From NCBI RefSeq assembly GCF_014633365.1, contig NC_068339.1, positions 15,957,925-16,021,924 of the forward strand: a DNA stretch of 64,000 nucleotides. Reading direction: 5' to 3'. Under the pieces are notes generated by a model. It searched no databases and had not been told where the DNA came from. It saw nothing but the letters and a program-made list of their open reading frames with translations. This DNA comes from Diospyros lotus (lineage: Eukaryota > Streptophyta > Magnoliopsida > Ericales > Ebenaceae). The translations under genes were made by a program, and so were the position numbers. Shown in pieces: positions 1 through 12,391 of this stretch; positions within the stretch are counted from its first letter, which is position 1, and each line of letters opens with the position of its first letter.

Positions 1-951
1 CAAGTGCTTCAGAAGATGGCTAATAACTACCTACTCAATTGATTACATATCTTTGCGGACAGAAATAAAAATACTTAGAATTATGAGTGTACAATTACAT
101 TTATGTAAGAAAATTAAATTTTATCCAAAGAGGAGAGAATTAACTAGGTAATGTTTATGGGGGGTGAAATATCATTTTTATCCTTGGGTTATATTAAGAA
201 ACAAGAAGACATTAATTAAAGTTGGATTAGGAAGTTCCATTGTCACAAGCTAATAACTATTATCTCACACAAAAAGTAAATAAATAATTATTGTGACGAT
301 AACAAAAAGTAATTTATTCCATTAAAAATGAATATAATCATTTTTATACGCAATCCTATCTTATTTTAAAGATATATTTTCACAATAATTTATGATGTTT
401 CGATCACAAACAGATAACCTTACCATTTTATTGTGTTTAGTCGTCCCAGTGATACATGGCATACATTTACACTGGGTGCCTCGATCTTTTCCCATGAGAA
501 TATATTCATGGACTCTCCCTAAAGCAAACAACCAAAATATGTGATTGCAACAAGTCGCTGGATAGCAGCGAATTAAACCAGTCTTTCTTTCCTGCGCCGC
601 TAATACAAACTCGATTCTAGTTCACAGACTACTAACTACTACACAGCAGGAAATGTTTTGATAATTCATAACTAACAACAAAAACAGGTACAGAGAGCCA
701 CATTGACTGGTTTACTTTTGGCAGCTACTGATCGATCCATTCCAAAGGGACTTAACAGGAGACGTGACAAGACACCACCGCACGCGAGGAAGGGTATCGC
801 ATTCATATAGACAAACCAGCTGCTACAATCAACGACATACCAGAGTGCAAGTTAAGAAACTGAAAAAAAATAAAAAAAACAAAACGATTTCGGCAGGGTT
901 GATATGTATATTACCTTTTGGACATCTCTGTACTGGAAGACCCAGATATGG
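1..951. other. Left edge, 3' flank of the MSR-like gene; no gene seen
   Basis: AT-rich sequence downstream of the minus-strand MSR-like stop codon, presumably containing its 3' UTR. A short imperfect hairpin lies near 445-478, with arms CCCAGTG and CACTGGG. I see no coding region or transposon structure here. Confidence 0.5.
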
Positions 952-3900
952 CTAGTTGGATGGGAGCACAACTGAAGGGGCATGCTGTTGGAGCAATGGG
1001 GGTTGAAGCAGAGACAAGTTCTTGTTTTCAGGAATGGAGCTTTGAAGCTTTCTTTTCATAGGTGAGGGTTGGCAGAAGCATGAATAAGCAAAATGGCTCT
1101 TCCTAGAGATGTAAGGGGAAATATAGGCAGCAGCAGATGATGAAGAAACGGCTTTGGTAGGAACCAGAACCTGTGTCTTGCCAGATGCGATTCTCCTCCC
1201 CACAACATTTTTGTAGAATAGGCCAGACATGGCAGGAACAAAGACATCACTTTGGGAACACATGTAAAAGTCGATGACCTTGCAAATTCTGAGCCCTCTA
1301 ACTTCAGGAAGCTTGCCTTCTTGTCTGCTGCCATTAGTTCATCCTGTCACATGTTCGCAAACACGCAATAAGCAGCGACAGTAACAGTTGGGAAGCAAGA
1401 TGACATGGGCTACAAATGTTATATGTGACAGTTCGATCAAGGGCCAACTAAAAGAACTCCAAACTTTTTGATACTTGTAGACAAGAAAATTAAGGGGAAC
1501 GATTTGATGTTGGTCCAACTTACTGGTAGCAAGCAGCCATTTTATCTTAATAATATTTGTCCAAGTAACTCCCAGGAGATTTTACAAGGTGCTGTTTAGA
1601 GTTTAGATGCTATTCCAATAACTAGAAATTCCATTCTGCCTCTCCAGTTCCAAGCTAGTCAGAAAAGAAAAGGAACTTAGAAATGACTTCGATCCACTTT
1701 AGATTGTTTTCATTAAGATGGTAATCACATCTTCACTGTGCAACCTACCAAAAAGATGCCAAACAGAAAACACAGGATCTATCTGATGGTACCTGCCAAG
1801 CATGACCTACACACTATGAATTCAAGGATTAAGTAGACTGTTAATGAAAAAAGCAGAGGAGCTTACCTTCGTATAAGTTTTTGGGTAGATAAGCCTCAAT
1901 GGATCAAGAGCAGTATGCCACCCAGACTGAGTCACATAGATTGTGGTGTCTCTTTGAAAACGACCTTCTTTAGAAACCCACCAATCTCCTGTGCATTGTA
2001 ACACCAATTTCTTCCAGTAGGTTCACTTTCTTGACATTCCTTGCTTTCCAAATTCTCAACCTTCAAGTCCACTGCAATAAACTGCCCTGTTTTTGGCTCA
2101 AGGCTCTTAACTTGAAAATCATTAAGTCAATCACTTCCTGCAGCCCTGGTTGCAACTCAAGAGTTCCGAACATTGCCAAGCACGAGAATGAGTCCAAGCG
2201 CTCAACTTCTTCTTCTTTTATTGTAGGTAAGGGATGGAAGTTAGTTTCAAGCTTCAACATTCCTTTCGTTTTGAATAATGGTTCAACATTCAAAGCAACA
2301 TAGCCTTCGGTAACCCCATTAGGGACCCTGACAGTGCTGAGCTTCCTGACCAGTACTTTAGCAGGTTGATCCTTTACTATTCTGATTATTCCACCCAGGC
2401 TTTCAACAAACTTTTTGGCATCATAAATTTCTTCGAAGTTCCTGAAGAGAGTTAAAACCAAGTTAAGGTGCTTCCTTTATTCTCTCAATGCTGACAAGCA
2501 AGTTCTGCATTTATTTATCATGTTGCATATAACATCAATCCCTACTTGTCAAAAAATTGCAGCAGTCAAGTACTCATCACAAACAGATCCCCTGTAACCC
2601 TGCCAGAGATTTCAATGAAAATCCTAAAGGATGACTTATTTTCTTTTTCTTTAGTCAAAGATTGCATGGTTGAGACAAAATTAAACAGTAATTTTTTAAC
2701 ATTATGTAATGTTATACATTTTCAACATGAAGTAAGGTAATGAAATACTTTTTACAAACACATATAAGTAATTAAAAAAATGTCAATATTATACTTCTTG
2801 TACATGATCAAAAGTTTCTTTTGTTTTCAGGGGTACATTTGGACAATTATGTCAAGTTCAAATCAACTAGTTTAAAGGAAAAAAATGCCAAACTTTAAAA
2901 GTCAAATGAATTGGCAGTTAATTGCCCTAAATATTTAACAAGAAAAGATCTATATAAGGCCAGGTTGCATAAGTCAGATAGTCACCAAGCACTGCCTTTA
3001 TTAGACTTGAGTTTATGCTGTTTATTGAAGAAAACCATATCTAAGTCCTAATAATCTTATTGCATAATAGTCACTTATTTCCTAGTAACCTAGGGTTGTT
3101 CATGCATTCCAGTTTCGTGCATTGGGATTTGAGTGATGGAAACAAACAAAACCCTTGCTGAAATTGTCTGTTCAAATAAACACAGATTTATACAAGGCCA
3201 CAGTGCACAAGCCAGGTTGTCAATATGCATCTTTCTCTACTAGATCCACACTTAATAATTTTTGTTGAAGAAAACCATACCTGCAACAACATTTCAAACC
3301 TTAATCCCACTAAGTGTGGTTGGTGAGTCTAGTTCGTTAATTATCTCTATCTATGGTCATATCTTCTGTAAGGTAATTATAATGTATGTCATGTCCAAGA
3401 GTTTCCTACCAAGTTATTCTTGGTCTTCTCCTCTTTTTTTGCCCAAAGCTTCTTCCATTCCATCCACCCTTCTGAGGGGATCTATCAGTTTTCTTCTCAT
3501 ATGACCAAACCATCTTAAATCATGTCTAATGAAAAAATAATAATAATAATGTTTCAGACCTAATATTCCTGTTCCATGGTGATTGAATTTCCTAGTATCC
3601 ACCAGGATTTGATTGGTGGGGACAAATAGAACTTTAAGAAAGATGGCAATACACTATATTCTTGAAATCTTTGCACAATTTTTCTTTTCCCATCTTCTGT
3701 TCTGTAGATAAGAATTTTTACAACAAAAATGCTTTCTTACAGAAAAAGAGCTAAATTAAAGAAGTAAATCTAATGGAGGCAAAAAAAGCCTCATCATTTT
3801 CCTGGTACAAAAAACAATATATTGTTAATGCATTTTAAATTAATAAAACAAAGAAAATGGAAACTGTAAATGACTCTGGAATAACTGAGCCTTCCTTGGA

Positions 3901-6770
3901 AAGATAACTCGTATTGGTTGGTCAATGAATCCATGCAGGAGCTGTCTAGGAAGTAAATGAAGTTTCCTAAAATAGATTCTTGGTGTAACTCAGAGAGCAA
4001 GAGCCAAAGCAATGAAATGCAGATTGGAATATACTGCAACCTTGATATTTTGATAGCTTTATGAAATTTCAAGTGCTAACTTTAATTATCTTCCTGATGA
4101 ATAAGATTTTTGATCTCTCCATCTAGAACATAACCTTCTAACTGAAGAAACATGAAAACCAACTGAACCAGCACATTTTATTTTATTTATTTTGGGAGTG
4201 AGGGGTGTACTTTCTCAGTCAAAGCTTTGACTGATTTTAGCAATATATCTAGAAGGTTTTAAAATCTTCTATGAAGGTCCCTAGTGCACCATAAACAATG
4301 CAGGAAGCAAGTTGCCATTGTAAATATTGCAGACTAACCTCTTCTCTCCTTTGGTTCCCCTTATGCCAGGAAGCACAAGTGTTGCTCCAAGGTATGTTGC
4401 TACCTTAACTGCATCAGCAACCTGTCAGAAACCAATGTTGTTTACATAAAGAAAGGAGGGGACTTCATCAATCATATAACTATACATACATCTTTAAGGC
4501 AAGAGAAAAACCAGGAAACACTGAAAAATTCAATGAATTCCTACCAAAATCATTTAAGCCTCCACCTAGTTTACCCATAGTAGGAGATTTACTTGTCTTC
4601 ATCGAACCAAGTTATTTGACTTCATTGAGGTTGATAAAAAGAATCTATATTCCAAGAGCATTCAAGCAAGAACTTATACAAGACTGTTTCCCTTTTAGTC
4701 AAGAATTGTTGGATTCTCACACATCCTTGATTATTCACAAATAACCACCCTTTATAGCATAGTACCTAACCAAGGTAGTGCTCAAGAAGGGGGTAAAAAG
4801 AAAACGCATCTTGACAAATTAAGTTGCACATTCTTAATTTCATATGTTACCATGACAAAGTCTGCTGCTCAAAATTTGTATTTACATTCAGTCAGGAGTG
4901 GTAAAATGGGACTTCAAAAAATGACCTGGTGTGATAGCTTTTCCCAAGTTGTCCCAATTAACTCCTAAAAGACCATTCTAGAAACTGAGAAACATGAACA
5001 ACTGGAATTAACATTTGGGACAATTACATCCACAACCCCTAAACTTACACTTGCGCCCCTATATTTGTTAAAAAGGTAGTTTTTCAAGAACAGAAGAGAA
5101 GCACTTGCAAGATTGTGAGAAAATTCTTCACCTCCAAAAAAAATACAATGGTACAAACTCGAACAACAAATGGCTAAGCAGAGGTTCCACCAGCATAGCT
5201 AATTTCCCAACAGAATTGATAACAATCAAGTTCGGATACATGATTAGATTCAATTATAAGATTGATCTTTAATTATTTTGACAAAAAAACAAAATTACAG
5301 GAATTTACATATAAAGAAAGTAAAATAGGGGGAAAGTGAAATGGTGCAACATATACCTGCAACATATGATATTCAGGGCCATGAGTCAAGGAGAATGTGA
5401 TAAAGCCATTGGACTGCTTTGTATCTCCTGTGAGTGGAACATGAATTTTTTGTAAAACAAGGGTAGCCCATTTGGTTAATCTATAGTTAGTTACACATAA
5501 GACAACTGATATATCATATATCTCATCCCCCAAAAAATAACAAAACACAACGAATTTACTTGGTAATGGCTTCTTCCAGCAGGGTTTCAGTGCTTGTCCA
5601 TCTCCAATGGAGGACCCTTTGGTTACAGCAGGATTTGTAAGCACCCTCTGTTTTGACACCTTGATGGCTTCGTACTGAAGATTAGATGTTGCTGGAATCT
5701 TCACCTCATCCAACGCGAGAAATTAAACTGTCAGGTAATTCTTGTGAAAGAAAAAGTGGTGACTTTCTCTTTCAGTTTCTACAGAAAATCAAAAGGGGGA
5801 AAAAACAACAATCACAAGACAACTGCTAATGAACAAAAGCATAATTCATTCAAACGTATGAATGCTGACGCTCGAAAAATGAGATGAACTACATTCAGTA
5901 CCACGGTGTTACCAGTAACAAAATTGCCTCTGCCGTCAACTAGACATATTTGTGTGTGTGTGTGTATTTATATCATCAATCTCTTCATACACACAGACAG
6001 CCGAGAAGGGCTTGGACGGGATCTTGATCAGAAAACTAGAATTGTAGAATCTGGTTCTGGGGTGACATTTATAGGGTCTTCTTGGTTGTGGGTTTTGACA
6101 CGTTTTAAATTACTTTCCATAAAAGAATTAGTTTGAGAGAACTGAAAGATCTCAAAACATGGAGCCAAGGCCAATAATAATATTTTCACGGCAAATGATA
6201 TGGTAAAGATGAAAAAAATAATCTTATTTATGAAAAACATCCAACTTTTCTTGATTTGAATTATATAAAAAAAAAATCCTATCTTAAAATAAAATCTTAA
6301 ACTAATAAGATAAAATTATATTTATTTTTTCTTCTGATCTAGAACATAAGTTTATATATGGGAGAAGTATTTTCTCATCTTTTGATTTCAATAGTTTGTT
6401 CATCTTCATTCATTTATATAGATTTTTTTCTACCATTTTATGAGATCAAATGATAAAAACCTATTTGTATAATCTATCTTATTTTGTTTTATTAGAATCT
6501 ACCATAAATCTAAATTGTATTCTTCGATCACATTGCAATTCATTTTCATAATGCTTATTTAATTTAAAAGGTAAAATCAACACACACAAAAAATGAGATT
6601 TTAAGTATATATTTACAAGTGTTAAAGAGTTATCACGAAAAAAAAAAAAAAATCAAAGACAATGATAAACCTACCTCAACAGAATCAAAATGGTCTCGCT
6701 TGATCATGTTTCCTAGCATCATAAACATCGAAAATGTTAGTAAAGATGCTACCACTTGCCTCAGGTCCAT
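952..6770 (-). pseudogene. MANNAN SYNTHESIS-RELATED (MSR1/2-like) glycosyltransferase gene with frameshifts
   Basis: Six exons on the minus strand: 6770-6675, 5727-5560, 5427-5357, 4421-4339, 2441-1867 and 1343-952, all with GT/AG borders. Exon 1 encodes MDLRQVVASLLTFSMFMMLG, a short cytosolic N-terminus and signal anchor typical of a Golgi type II protein. It is followed by NMIKRDHFDSVE. Later exons give conserved blocks SNGFITFSLTHGPEYH, YLGATLVLPGIRG, CLAMFGTLELQP, KTYTK and HFAYSCFC. These match plant MSR proteins (O-fucosyltransferase-like, needed for normal mannan/glucomannan synthesis). Three clear one-base losses break the frame: near 2077-2083 (before QFIAVDLKVE), near 1960 (before FQRDTTIYVTQ) and near 1283-1286 (before IDFYMCSQSD). 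A fourth probably lies at 5714-5717. Every one is fixed by restoring one G. It is either a young pseudogene with intact splice sites or a gene hit by sequence errors. The five other complete genes here show no such breaks, which favours a pseudogene. About 33 residues follow the usual SCFC ending. Confidence 0.85.
2940..3540 (-). repeat. LINE (RTE-type) 3' fragment plus local duplication in an MSR intron
   Basis: Reading the minus strand from about 3540 gives LRWFGHMRRKLIDPLRR followed by a basic stretch and, with stops, KLLDMTYII. This is the reverse-transcriptase C-terminal tail typical of plant RTE-type LINEs. Two imperfect copies of a segment ending in GAAGAAAACCATA lie at about 2940-3050 and 3180-3290. 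The piece sits in the large intron between MSR exons 4 and 5 and carries stops, so it is a dead fragment. Confidence 0.6.
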
Positions 6771-8174
6771 GGCCCTTGATCTTCTTCTAGCAAAGAATTA
6801 TGATCTTTGCCTCTCTTTTTAATTTTTGAAGAATGCACTATATCGCACCGCAATGAATCGAAAAAGCAAAGAAAGAAAGACAAATGAAGCTCTATTAAGG
6901 AGAGGCTATGACAAGAGAAGACAGTTCGACTCGATCTGTCTCGCCTCTTGTATGTGCCCGCCGTTTCATAAAAAAAATCAGAGATAGCCATGGCAACTTT
7001 TGTAAGAAAATTCACGTCGGCTTACGCCACAAATTTGGCATTTTCCTGGTGATAGAATATTAGCATTCATCAATCTTGAATGCTTTTTCACGCCTAAGCG
7101 GTGCCACTTAGACCAAATATGAATGTGAGAAAAAAAATTGTGATTTTTCCTCCCATTTATATCTATCGTTATCACTACAGACACAAAACACTAATGGTCA
7201 TCAATTACACTTAGCAGTGTCCAAATGGCATTTCCCTTAAACACTATTTTTCGATCATCCACCATTTTGTGTCTGTATGTACGTGTGTGTGTGTTGCCTG
7301 TGTGCCATCTAGATGTCCATCACTTCATGCAATTAAACAAGTCCATTGCATTTGGTCATGTAACTTCTATTTGAATATAAAGATTTTAAATGGCGAGCTC
7401 AAATTTATAGTGGATTTGGGTCCATAACTACATGTTTACAATAATAATTTTCGAAGATATAATTTAATATCAATAGTACCAAAATAAAATTACCTAAGAC
7501 GAACAAATTGAACTAATTAAAAATAAATAAATTTGATGTAAACTAAGTGATAGATGTAATATAAAATAAAACTTAAATATAATATGAGTTTGATTTGGTG
7601 ATTATCCTGAAAAGATAATATCAGCGAAATATTAGGTAAGTATAGTGAGTGTGGGATGTTGTGTTCGTAAGTCTAATATGATTTATTTACATAATCGAAG
7701 TCTATTATTTTATTAACATAGGTTTTGTTAAAATAGATAAAATAAAATTAAAATATTTTTCAAACTAATAGATAAAATGATCCAGATAAACTTGTAAAGT
7801 ATTTTAAAATTTTTATTAAATTATTTATTAAATTTTTTAGAATGCATTGTAGAATACATATATCATTTTTTTTATCTGTAACGATTAAAATAAATTTATT
7901 TAAAAAAATTTAAATAAGAAGTTACTTAATTTTTTTTAAGAATCAATAAAAATTTAATAAATATAATGTATATATCTCAATTTTTTTAGTTTATATTTTG
8001 ATTAATAAATATTACTTAAAAAGATAATAATAAAAAATAAATAAATGTAGATGGAGGCGAGAAATGCCGGGCGGGGGTGGGGAAGAACAACCTCTAACCT
8101 TAACCTAGTTGCAGTGTAGAGAGAGCGAGAAAGAGTGGTCGATCGATCGAATCGGAAACCAGACCAGACCAAAG
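6771..8174. other. Intergenic between MSR-like gene and OSTC
   Basis: Two divergently transcribed genes are separated by about 1.4 kb that should hold both promoters. A short (GT)n tract is at about 7277-7293. The part from about 7420 to 8040 is very AT-rich. The last 60 bases before the OSTC start include a purine-rich GAGAGAGCGAGAAAGAG stretch and are likely 5' UTR. No gene is evident. Confidence 0.5.
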
Positions 8175-8738
8175 ATGGCTCCCAAACCCGAAACTATGTC
8201 CTCTTCCTCCTCGTTGTCATCAACGGGGGCAGATCACGGCAACTCCGGCAGCAACACACTGTCTTTTTCCTCGTCTTCCATGGACCCCATCTTCCACATC
8301 CTGAGCTTCTTGCCCTACAGCTTTCTACGCGTGCCCCGTCTCCGCCTCAAGTTCCCTTCCATCACTCTGCCCTCCGCCATGACCGTCTACGCCCTAATCC
8401 TTCTCACCTACTTCATGGTCGTCTCCGGCATCGTCTACGACGTCATCGTGGAGCCCCCCGGCATCGGCTCCACCCAGGACCGCCTTACCGGCTCCGTCAA
8501 GCCCATCGTTTTCCTCCCCGGCCGCGTCAACGGCCAGTACATCATCGAGGGTCTCTCTTCTGGCTTCATGTTCCTTCTCGGCGGCCTCGGCATCGTCCTC
8601 TTGGATCTCGCTCTCGATCGCCACCGCGCTCACAGCGTTAAGGTCTCCTTCGCCTCCGCCGGCATCGCCTCCGTTGTTACCTCTTATGTCATGAGTATTC
8701 TCTTCCTTCGCATTAAGATCCCTGCTTATCTTCGCTGA
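8175..8738 (+). CDS. OSTC: Oligosaccharyltransferase complex subunit OSTC-like (DC2 family)
   Basis: A single uninterrupted exon encodes 187 residues. After a Ser/Gly-rich, low-complexity N-terminal tail of about 35 residues comes the conserved family core, starting MDPIFHILSFLPYSFLRVPR. It continues with TVYALILLTYFMVVSG (membrane segment 1), the luminal motif VIVEPPGIGSTQD, GQYIIEGLSSGFMFLLGG (segment 2) and a last hydrophobic stretch ending RIKIPAYLR. This is the whole OSTC/DC2 layout: a small three-pass ER membrane subunit that helps couple the oligosaccharyltransferase to the translocon for co-translational N-glycosylation. ATG 8175 gives the longest protein. Met36 (ATG at 8280) would give 152 residues, close to the usual length of the animal protein, and is a real alternative start. 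The coding region is GC-rich compared with its surroundings. I see no defects. Confidence 0.93.
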   Translation: MAPKPETMSSSSSLSSTGADHGNSGSNTLSFSSSSMDPIFHILSFLPYSFLRVPRLRLKFPSITLPSAMTVYALILLTYFMVVSGIVYDVIVEPPGIGSTQDRLTGSVKPIVFLPGRVNGQYIIEGLSSGFMFLLGGLGIVLLDLALDRHRAHSVKVSFASAGIASVVTSYVMSILFLRIKIPAYLR

Positions 8739-9918
8739 TACTCCTTGTCTGTCAATTTTGCAGTCGGTGCTCTTATGGGTTTACCCTTTTCCGGACTTTA
8801 TCAAGCTTTTTGTTTTTTTATTGTTGATTTGTGGTGTCGCTTGACTAGATTTTGGATTTTAATTTTATTGGGTTCTTCTCAGTCGGATGGTTAAACCTCG
8901 AATTCGTGAATTCTGCGGATGATAATTTGCTCGAGTTTGCATGCCTAGTTATTAGTGGGTTATTGTTAAATTCAAGTTTAATATCATCATTGTATTTACA
9001 AATTCCATGTTCATTACTCTGTCTTTGATTGTTGAGTACGCGAGGAAAGAAATTGAAACAGAACTCTTGACCTTGTTTTTCCTATAGAAATAAAGTTATA
9101 GGTAAATTCCCAAGTGAATTCGACTGCTTCAAGTTTGCGAGCTCGTCATGTATTTTAAAACCTTTTAGTTACTTGTGACCTGCAATTTTCCTGTATATTC
9201 TATTTGTTTTATTTTGTTTTTTTTTCTCTTGTAAAAGGAATATCTGTTGTTGTTTTGTTTATGCCATACATAATTATTTGATTGTTTTAAGTAATTAGCT
9301 GGGATATAGAAAAGATAAGTGAGACTAGTTAAAGTCAAAGAACAAGTCATGATGTATTAGACTTTGGTGTAAATAGAGGGAGAATACTGAAAGTATGTTT
9401 TGGTTGTTGGAATAATAGGATGAGTTATTTTATGTAGGTTGGTAGAAGGGATGGAACATGATGAAACATCCCTAATATATGGACTGATGAAGACCTTGCC
9501 TATTGAAGAAGATTTTCTAGCACAATGGTAAAATAGGTGATAGAGTCAAGGCTGCTCCTTGTAGTTATCTCAAGATGGGATAAAGTTGAGGGAGTAAGTG
9601 ATGATACTTGGATTCTGTTTGATGAGATATATGTATATGGGTTAACCAAAAGATCTAACCCTCTTTTCAATCTGTACTACTTGAACTTTCTAATTAAAGT
9701 ACCTGTTGGACTTATTTGGCAACATATTCTAAATCTTGGTCTTTGATATGACAGCTACTTATATTAGTTGATGCTTCTAGTTTGGAATCAGAATTCTCAT
9801 ATCCATAGAGCATAATGAATTCCCTCTCTTCTGTAATATTCTTAGCATGTGGTAATAGAACCATGACATTGGAACAAGTTGAAGAGACAAAGATAATTAG
9901 TGTGACCAGCAAAATTGA
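8739..9918. other. 3' flank of OSTC and intergenic DNA
   Basis: The first few hundred bases are probably the OSTC 3' UTR. The rest is AT-rich. Open stretches of about 60-70 codons occur (for example 9537-9746 on the plus strand), but none has recognisable protein features, so I do not call them. Confidence 0.4.
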
Positions 9919-10355
9919 GGCTAAATTGCACTCAAACCCTCTATGGTTTGGGTCATTGGCAATAAGACCCCATATGGTTTAAAAATGTCTTTGAAGATCC
10001 TTGCGGTTTCAATTTTTTCATAGAGACCTCTTCCATTACTAACACTGTTAAAGGGTTCAACAATCTCTCTTTTCAACTCTATATACAAAAAATTTATTAG
10101 ATCGATAAAATTTATTTTGATGATTCTATTGATGAGAAGAAAAAATGGGAAATCTAATTTTGTTGAATCTGCAAAACCACAAACCATTGTGGAGTTTGGG
10201 TTTTCTTTACTTTCTCTCTATATAGCTTCGCCTCTCTCCCTCTATGACCTGTGTGGAAGAACTTGGATGCCCAAAAGGAGATCCAAATAGTCTGGAAAAG
10301 GTTCGCTTGTAACCATTGTTGAGTTTGAATTTTCTTTATTCTCTCTCTCCCCCCC

Positions 10356-10389
<34 letters not shown>

Positions 10390-11385
10390 GGGGGACTTTG
10401 GATGCCCAAAAGGAAAAAGGAGATCTAAACAATGTTTTTTCGGGAAAACAATTCACCTATAACCATTGTTGGGATTTTCTTTATTTTCTCTCTAACTTCT
10501 ATCTGTCTCTCTGACTTTGTATGGTAGAGCTTGGATGCCCAAACGGAGATCTAAACACTATTTGTTGGTTTATTTAATTTTTTCCTAAAGAACTTGGATG
10601 CTCACAACAATGGGCAGCAAACAAAATGCGTGCCAAACCCTTCCTTCCTCGCAGATTTTGAACAGAATCTTCTACTTCAATTCCTAAATGCATATGTGCT
10701 AAACCCTCTGGTTTTAGATCTCAACCACTAGTGACCCCCTCCCCCTTCTATATCTTCAATTGAATCCTAGCCATGCCATGCCAGGAAGCAGAGCAACACT
10801 GACTGCTGAGGCCAAATCAGTAACACTCACCTCAACTCCATTCTGCTTCACTCAAGTCTTCTGCCTAAATAATCAAATCACAGAGGTGATGACTTGCTTC
10901 CTTTGAGAAATCTGAAACTTTTCTTTGAAATAACAAACCTAAGGGCTTGTTTAGTTATAGAAAATATTTTTCTAATTTTCTATTGCTCTAGTTAGAAAAC
11001 AGAAAACTTGATTTTCTATTTTTTTTTTAACTTTATACTATGAGTTGGAAGATATCAAAAAGATATTTTCTAAATTTTTTGGAAATGACTATTGGTTTTT
11101 GGTTTTTGAAACATAAAATGTTAGGGCATATTTAGTTGTAAAATTGGAGTTGAAGAATTAGAAAATGTTCTCTACAACTAAACAGGCCCTGAACTTTTCT
11201 TTGAGAAATGAGAAATCCAACTTAAGGACTTATTTGAAATCTGAAACTTTTGTTTGAAAAATTTGAAGACGTGTGAAATTGAATCCCAAAAATGAAACCA
11301 CAGAGGTTTTCAAATACATTTTTAAACCATAGGGGGTCTCATCACAAATGGCCTTAACTGCAGGGGGTTTAAGTGCAATTTACCC
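9919..11385. mobile_element. TIR-bearing non-autonomous DNA element (Mutator-like ends) with a nested MITE
   Basis: The left end (GGCTAAATTGCACTCAAACC) and the inverse of the right end (GGGTAAATTGCACTTAAACC) form long imperfect inverted repeats. Similarity runs about 100 bases inward through AGACCCC, TATGGTTTAAAAATG and GTGGTTTCA-like blocks. Nine-base flanks are CAAAATTGA on the left and CAAAATGAA on the right; they match if one base is lost, suggesting a decayed 9-bp Mutator-type duplication. Inside are three imperfect repeats of about 135-150 bases (starting near 10180, 10314 and 10461), each running from an ACCATTGT block to a GGATGCCCAAA block. There is also a C31G7 tract, and a separate Tourist-like insertion at 10943-11189. 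No transposase is visible. Confidence 0.6.
10943..11189. mobile_element. Tourist-like MITE nested in the 9919-11385 element
   Basis: The left end GGGCTTGTTTAGTTATAGA matches the inverse of the right end, GGGCCTGTTTAGTTGTAGA. It is 247 bases long with no coding capacity. Flanks are TAA and TGA, so a 3-bp PIF/Harbinger target duplication would need one substitution. Confidence 0.6.
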
Positions 11386-11951
11386 CAAAATGAATTAGGC
11401 ATGTAAAAAGGTGTAGAGTAGTATTGATGCAAGAGGATATTCTTTGGTTTATTTTTCTTGTATTATTAATTTAATTTAATCATGTAGCTAGCTTGAGACT
11501 TTTTTAATATTGATGGTTGGCTAAGATTAGAAGGTTCCCCTTGTGATTAATGGTTGAGATTTATGATTGTTGTAACCCTAGTATAAATAGTCCTTTTAAG
11601 ATACTTTGTAGGCCGTTTTATTATTCTAATTCAATATTTTAGGATTTGTTGAACCCTAACTTTCATATTATCATTTCATCCTTGTTGTCTATTTGTCTTG
11701 CAATGCATAAAGTATGACTGGGATTTTTTTGTTATAGTTTCAGGAGGGGGGATAGACAAGATTTGTAATATCTGAGACATATGGAGCAATAAGGAGATTT
11801 CATATTGAAAAAGGTTCTCGAATTTTCAGTTTTGTAAACAACAAAAATAAAGAGAAACAAATCACAAAATTTAATCGTCAAACTTACTCTAAGAATTTAA
11901 AGTTAAAATTTTTAAGTGAGGAAACATCAAAAGAAGAGGAAGAAGAAGAAG

Positions 11952-12391
11952 TTCTTTATTCAATATCATTAGTAGCTTGAATTTCTAATTACATTGTAAG
12001 CCTATTTATAGGCTGGATTCCTAACTAAAAGATAGTTTAACGTAACTGCAATTACAATAATATAAAACAAGCCTTCATCTTACCATGTGGGGTCAACTAC
12101 ATGAATTATAGTTTGCTAGTTATTTTTATCCATGACCTTATACATCCATCTTAACATCACCATCTCTGTCAAATTCTTTATTCAGTATTATCAATAGCAT
12201 GAATTTGAATTACATTGTAAGCCATTTATGGGTTGGATTCCTAACTAAAGGTAATTAACATTACTGCTATTGAAACAATATAACAAGCCTTTATCTTATC
12301 ATGTAGGGTTAACTACATGAAATTCTAGTTCACCAGCCATTTTTATATATGATTGTACACATCAATCTTAACATCATCATCTTTGTCATAT
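11952..12391. repeat. Imperfect tandem duplication of about 220 bp
   Basis: Two copies (about 11952-12173 and 12174-12391) share TTCTTTATTCA, ATTACATTGTAAGCC, GGATTCCTAACTAAA, TACATGAA and CTTAACATCA blocks in the same order. The AAGCCTT..ATGT(G)GGGT(C/T)AACTACATGAA core resembles the 3' end of plant RTE-type LINEs read on the minus strand. The duplication therefore joins the LINE remnant to its right. Confidence 0.6.

Noticed and set aside
8394..8633. Minus-strand acidic open stretch
   Set aside because: It is a shadow of the OSTC coding exon.
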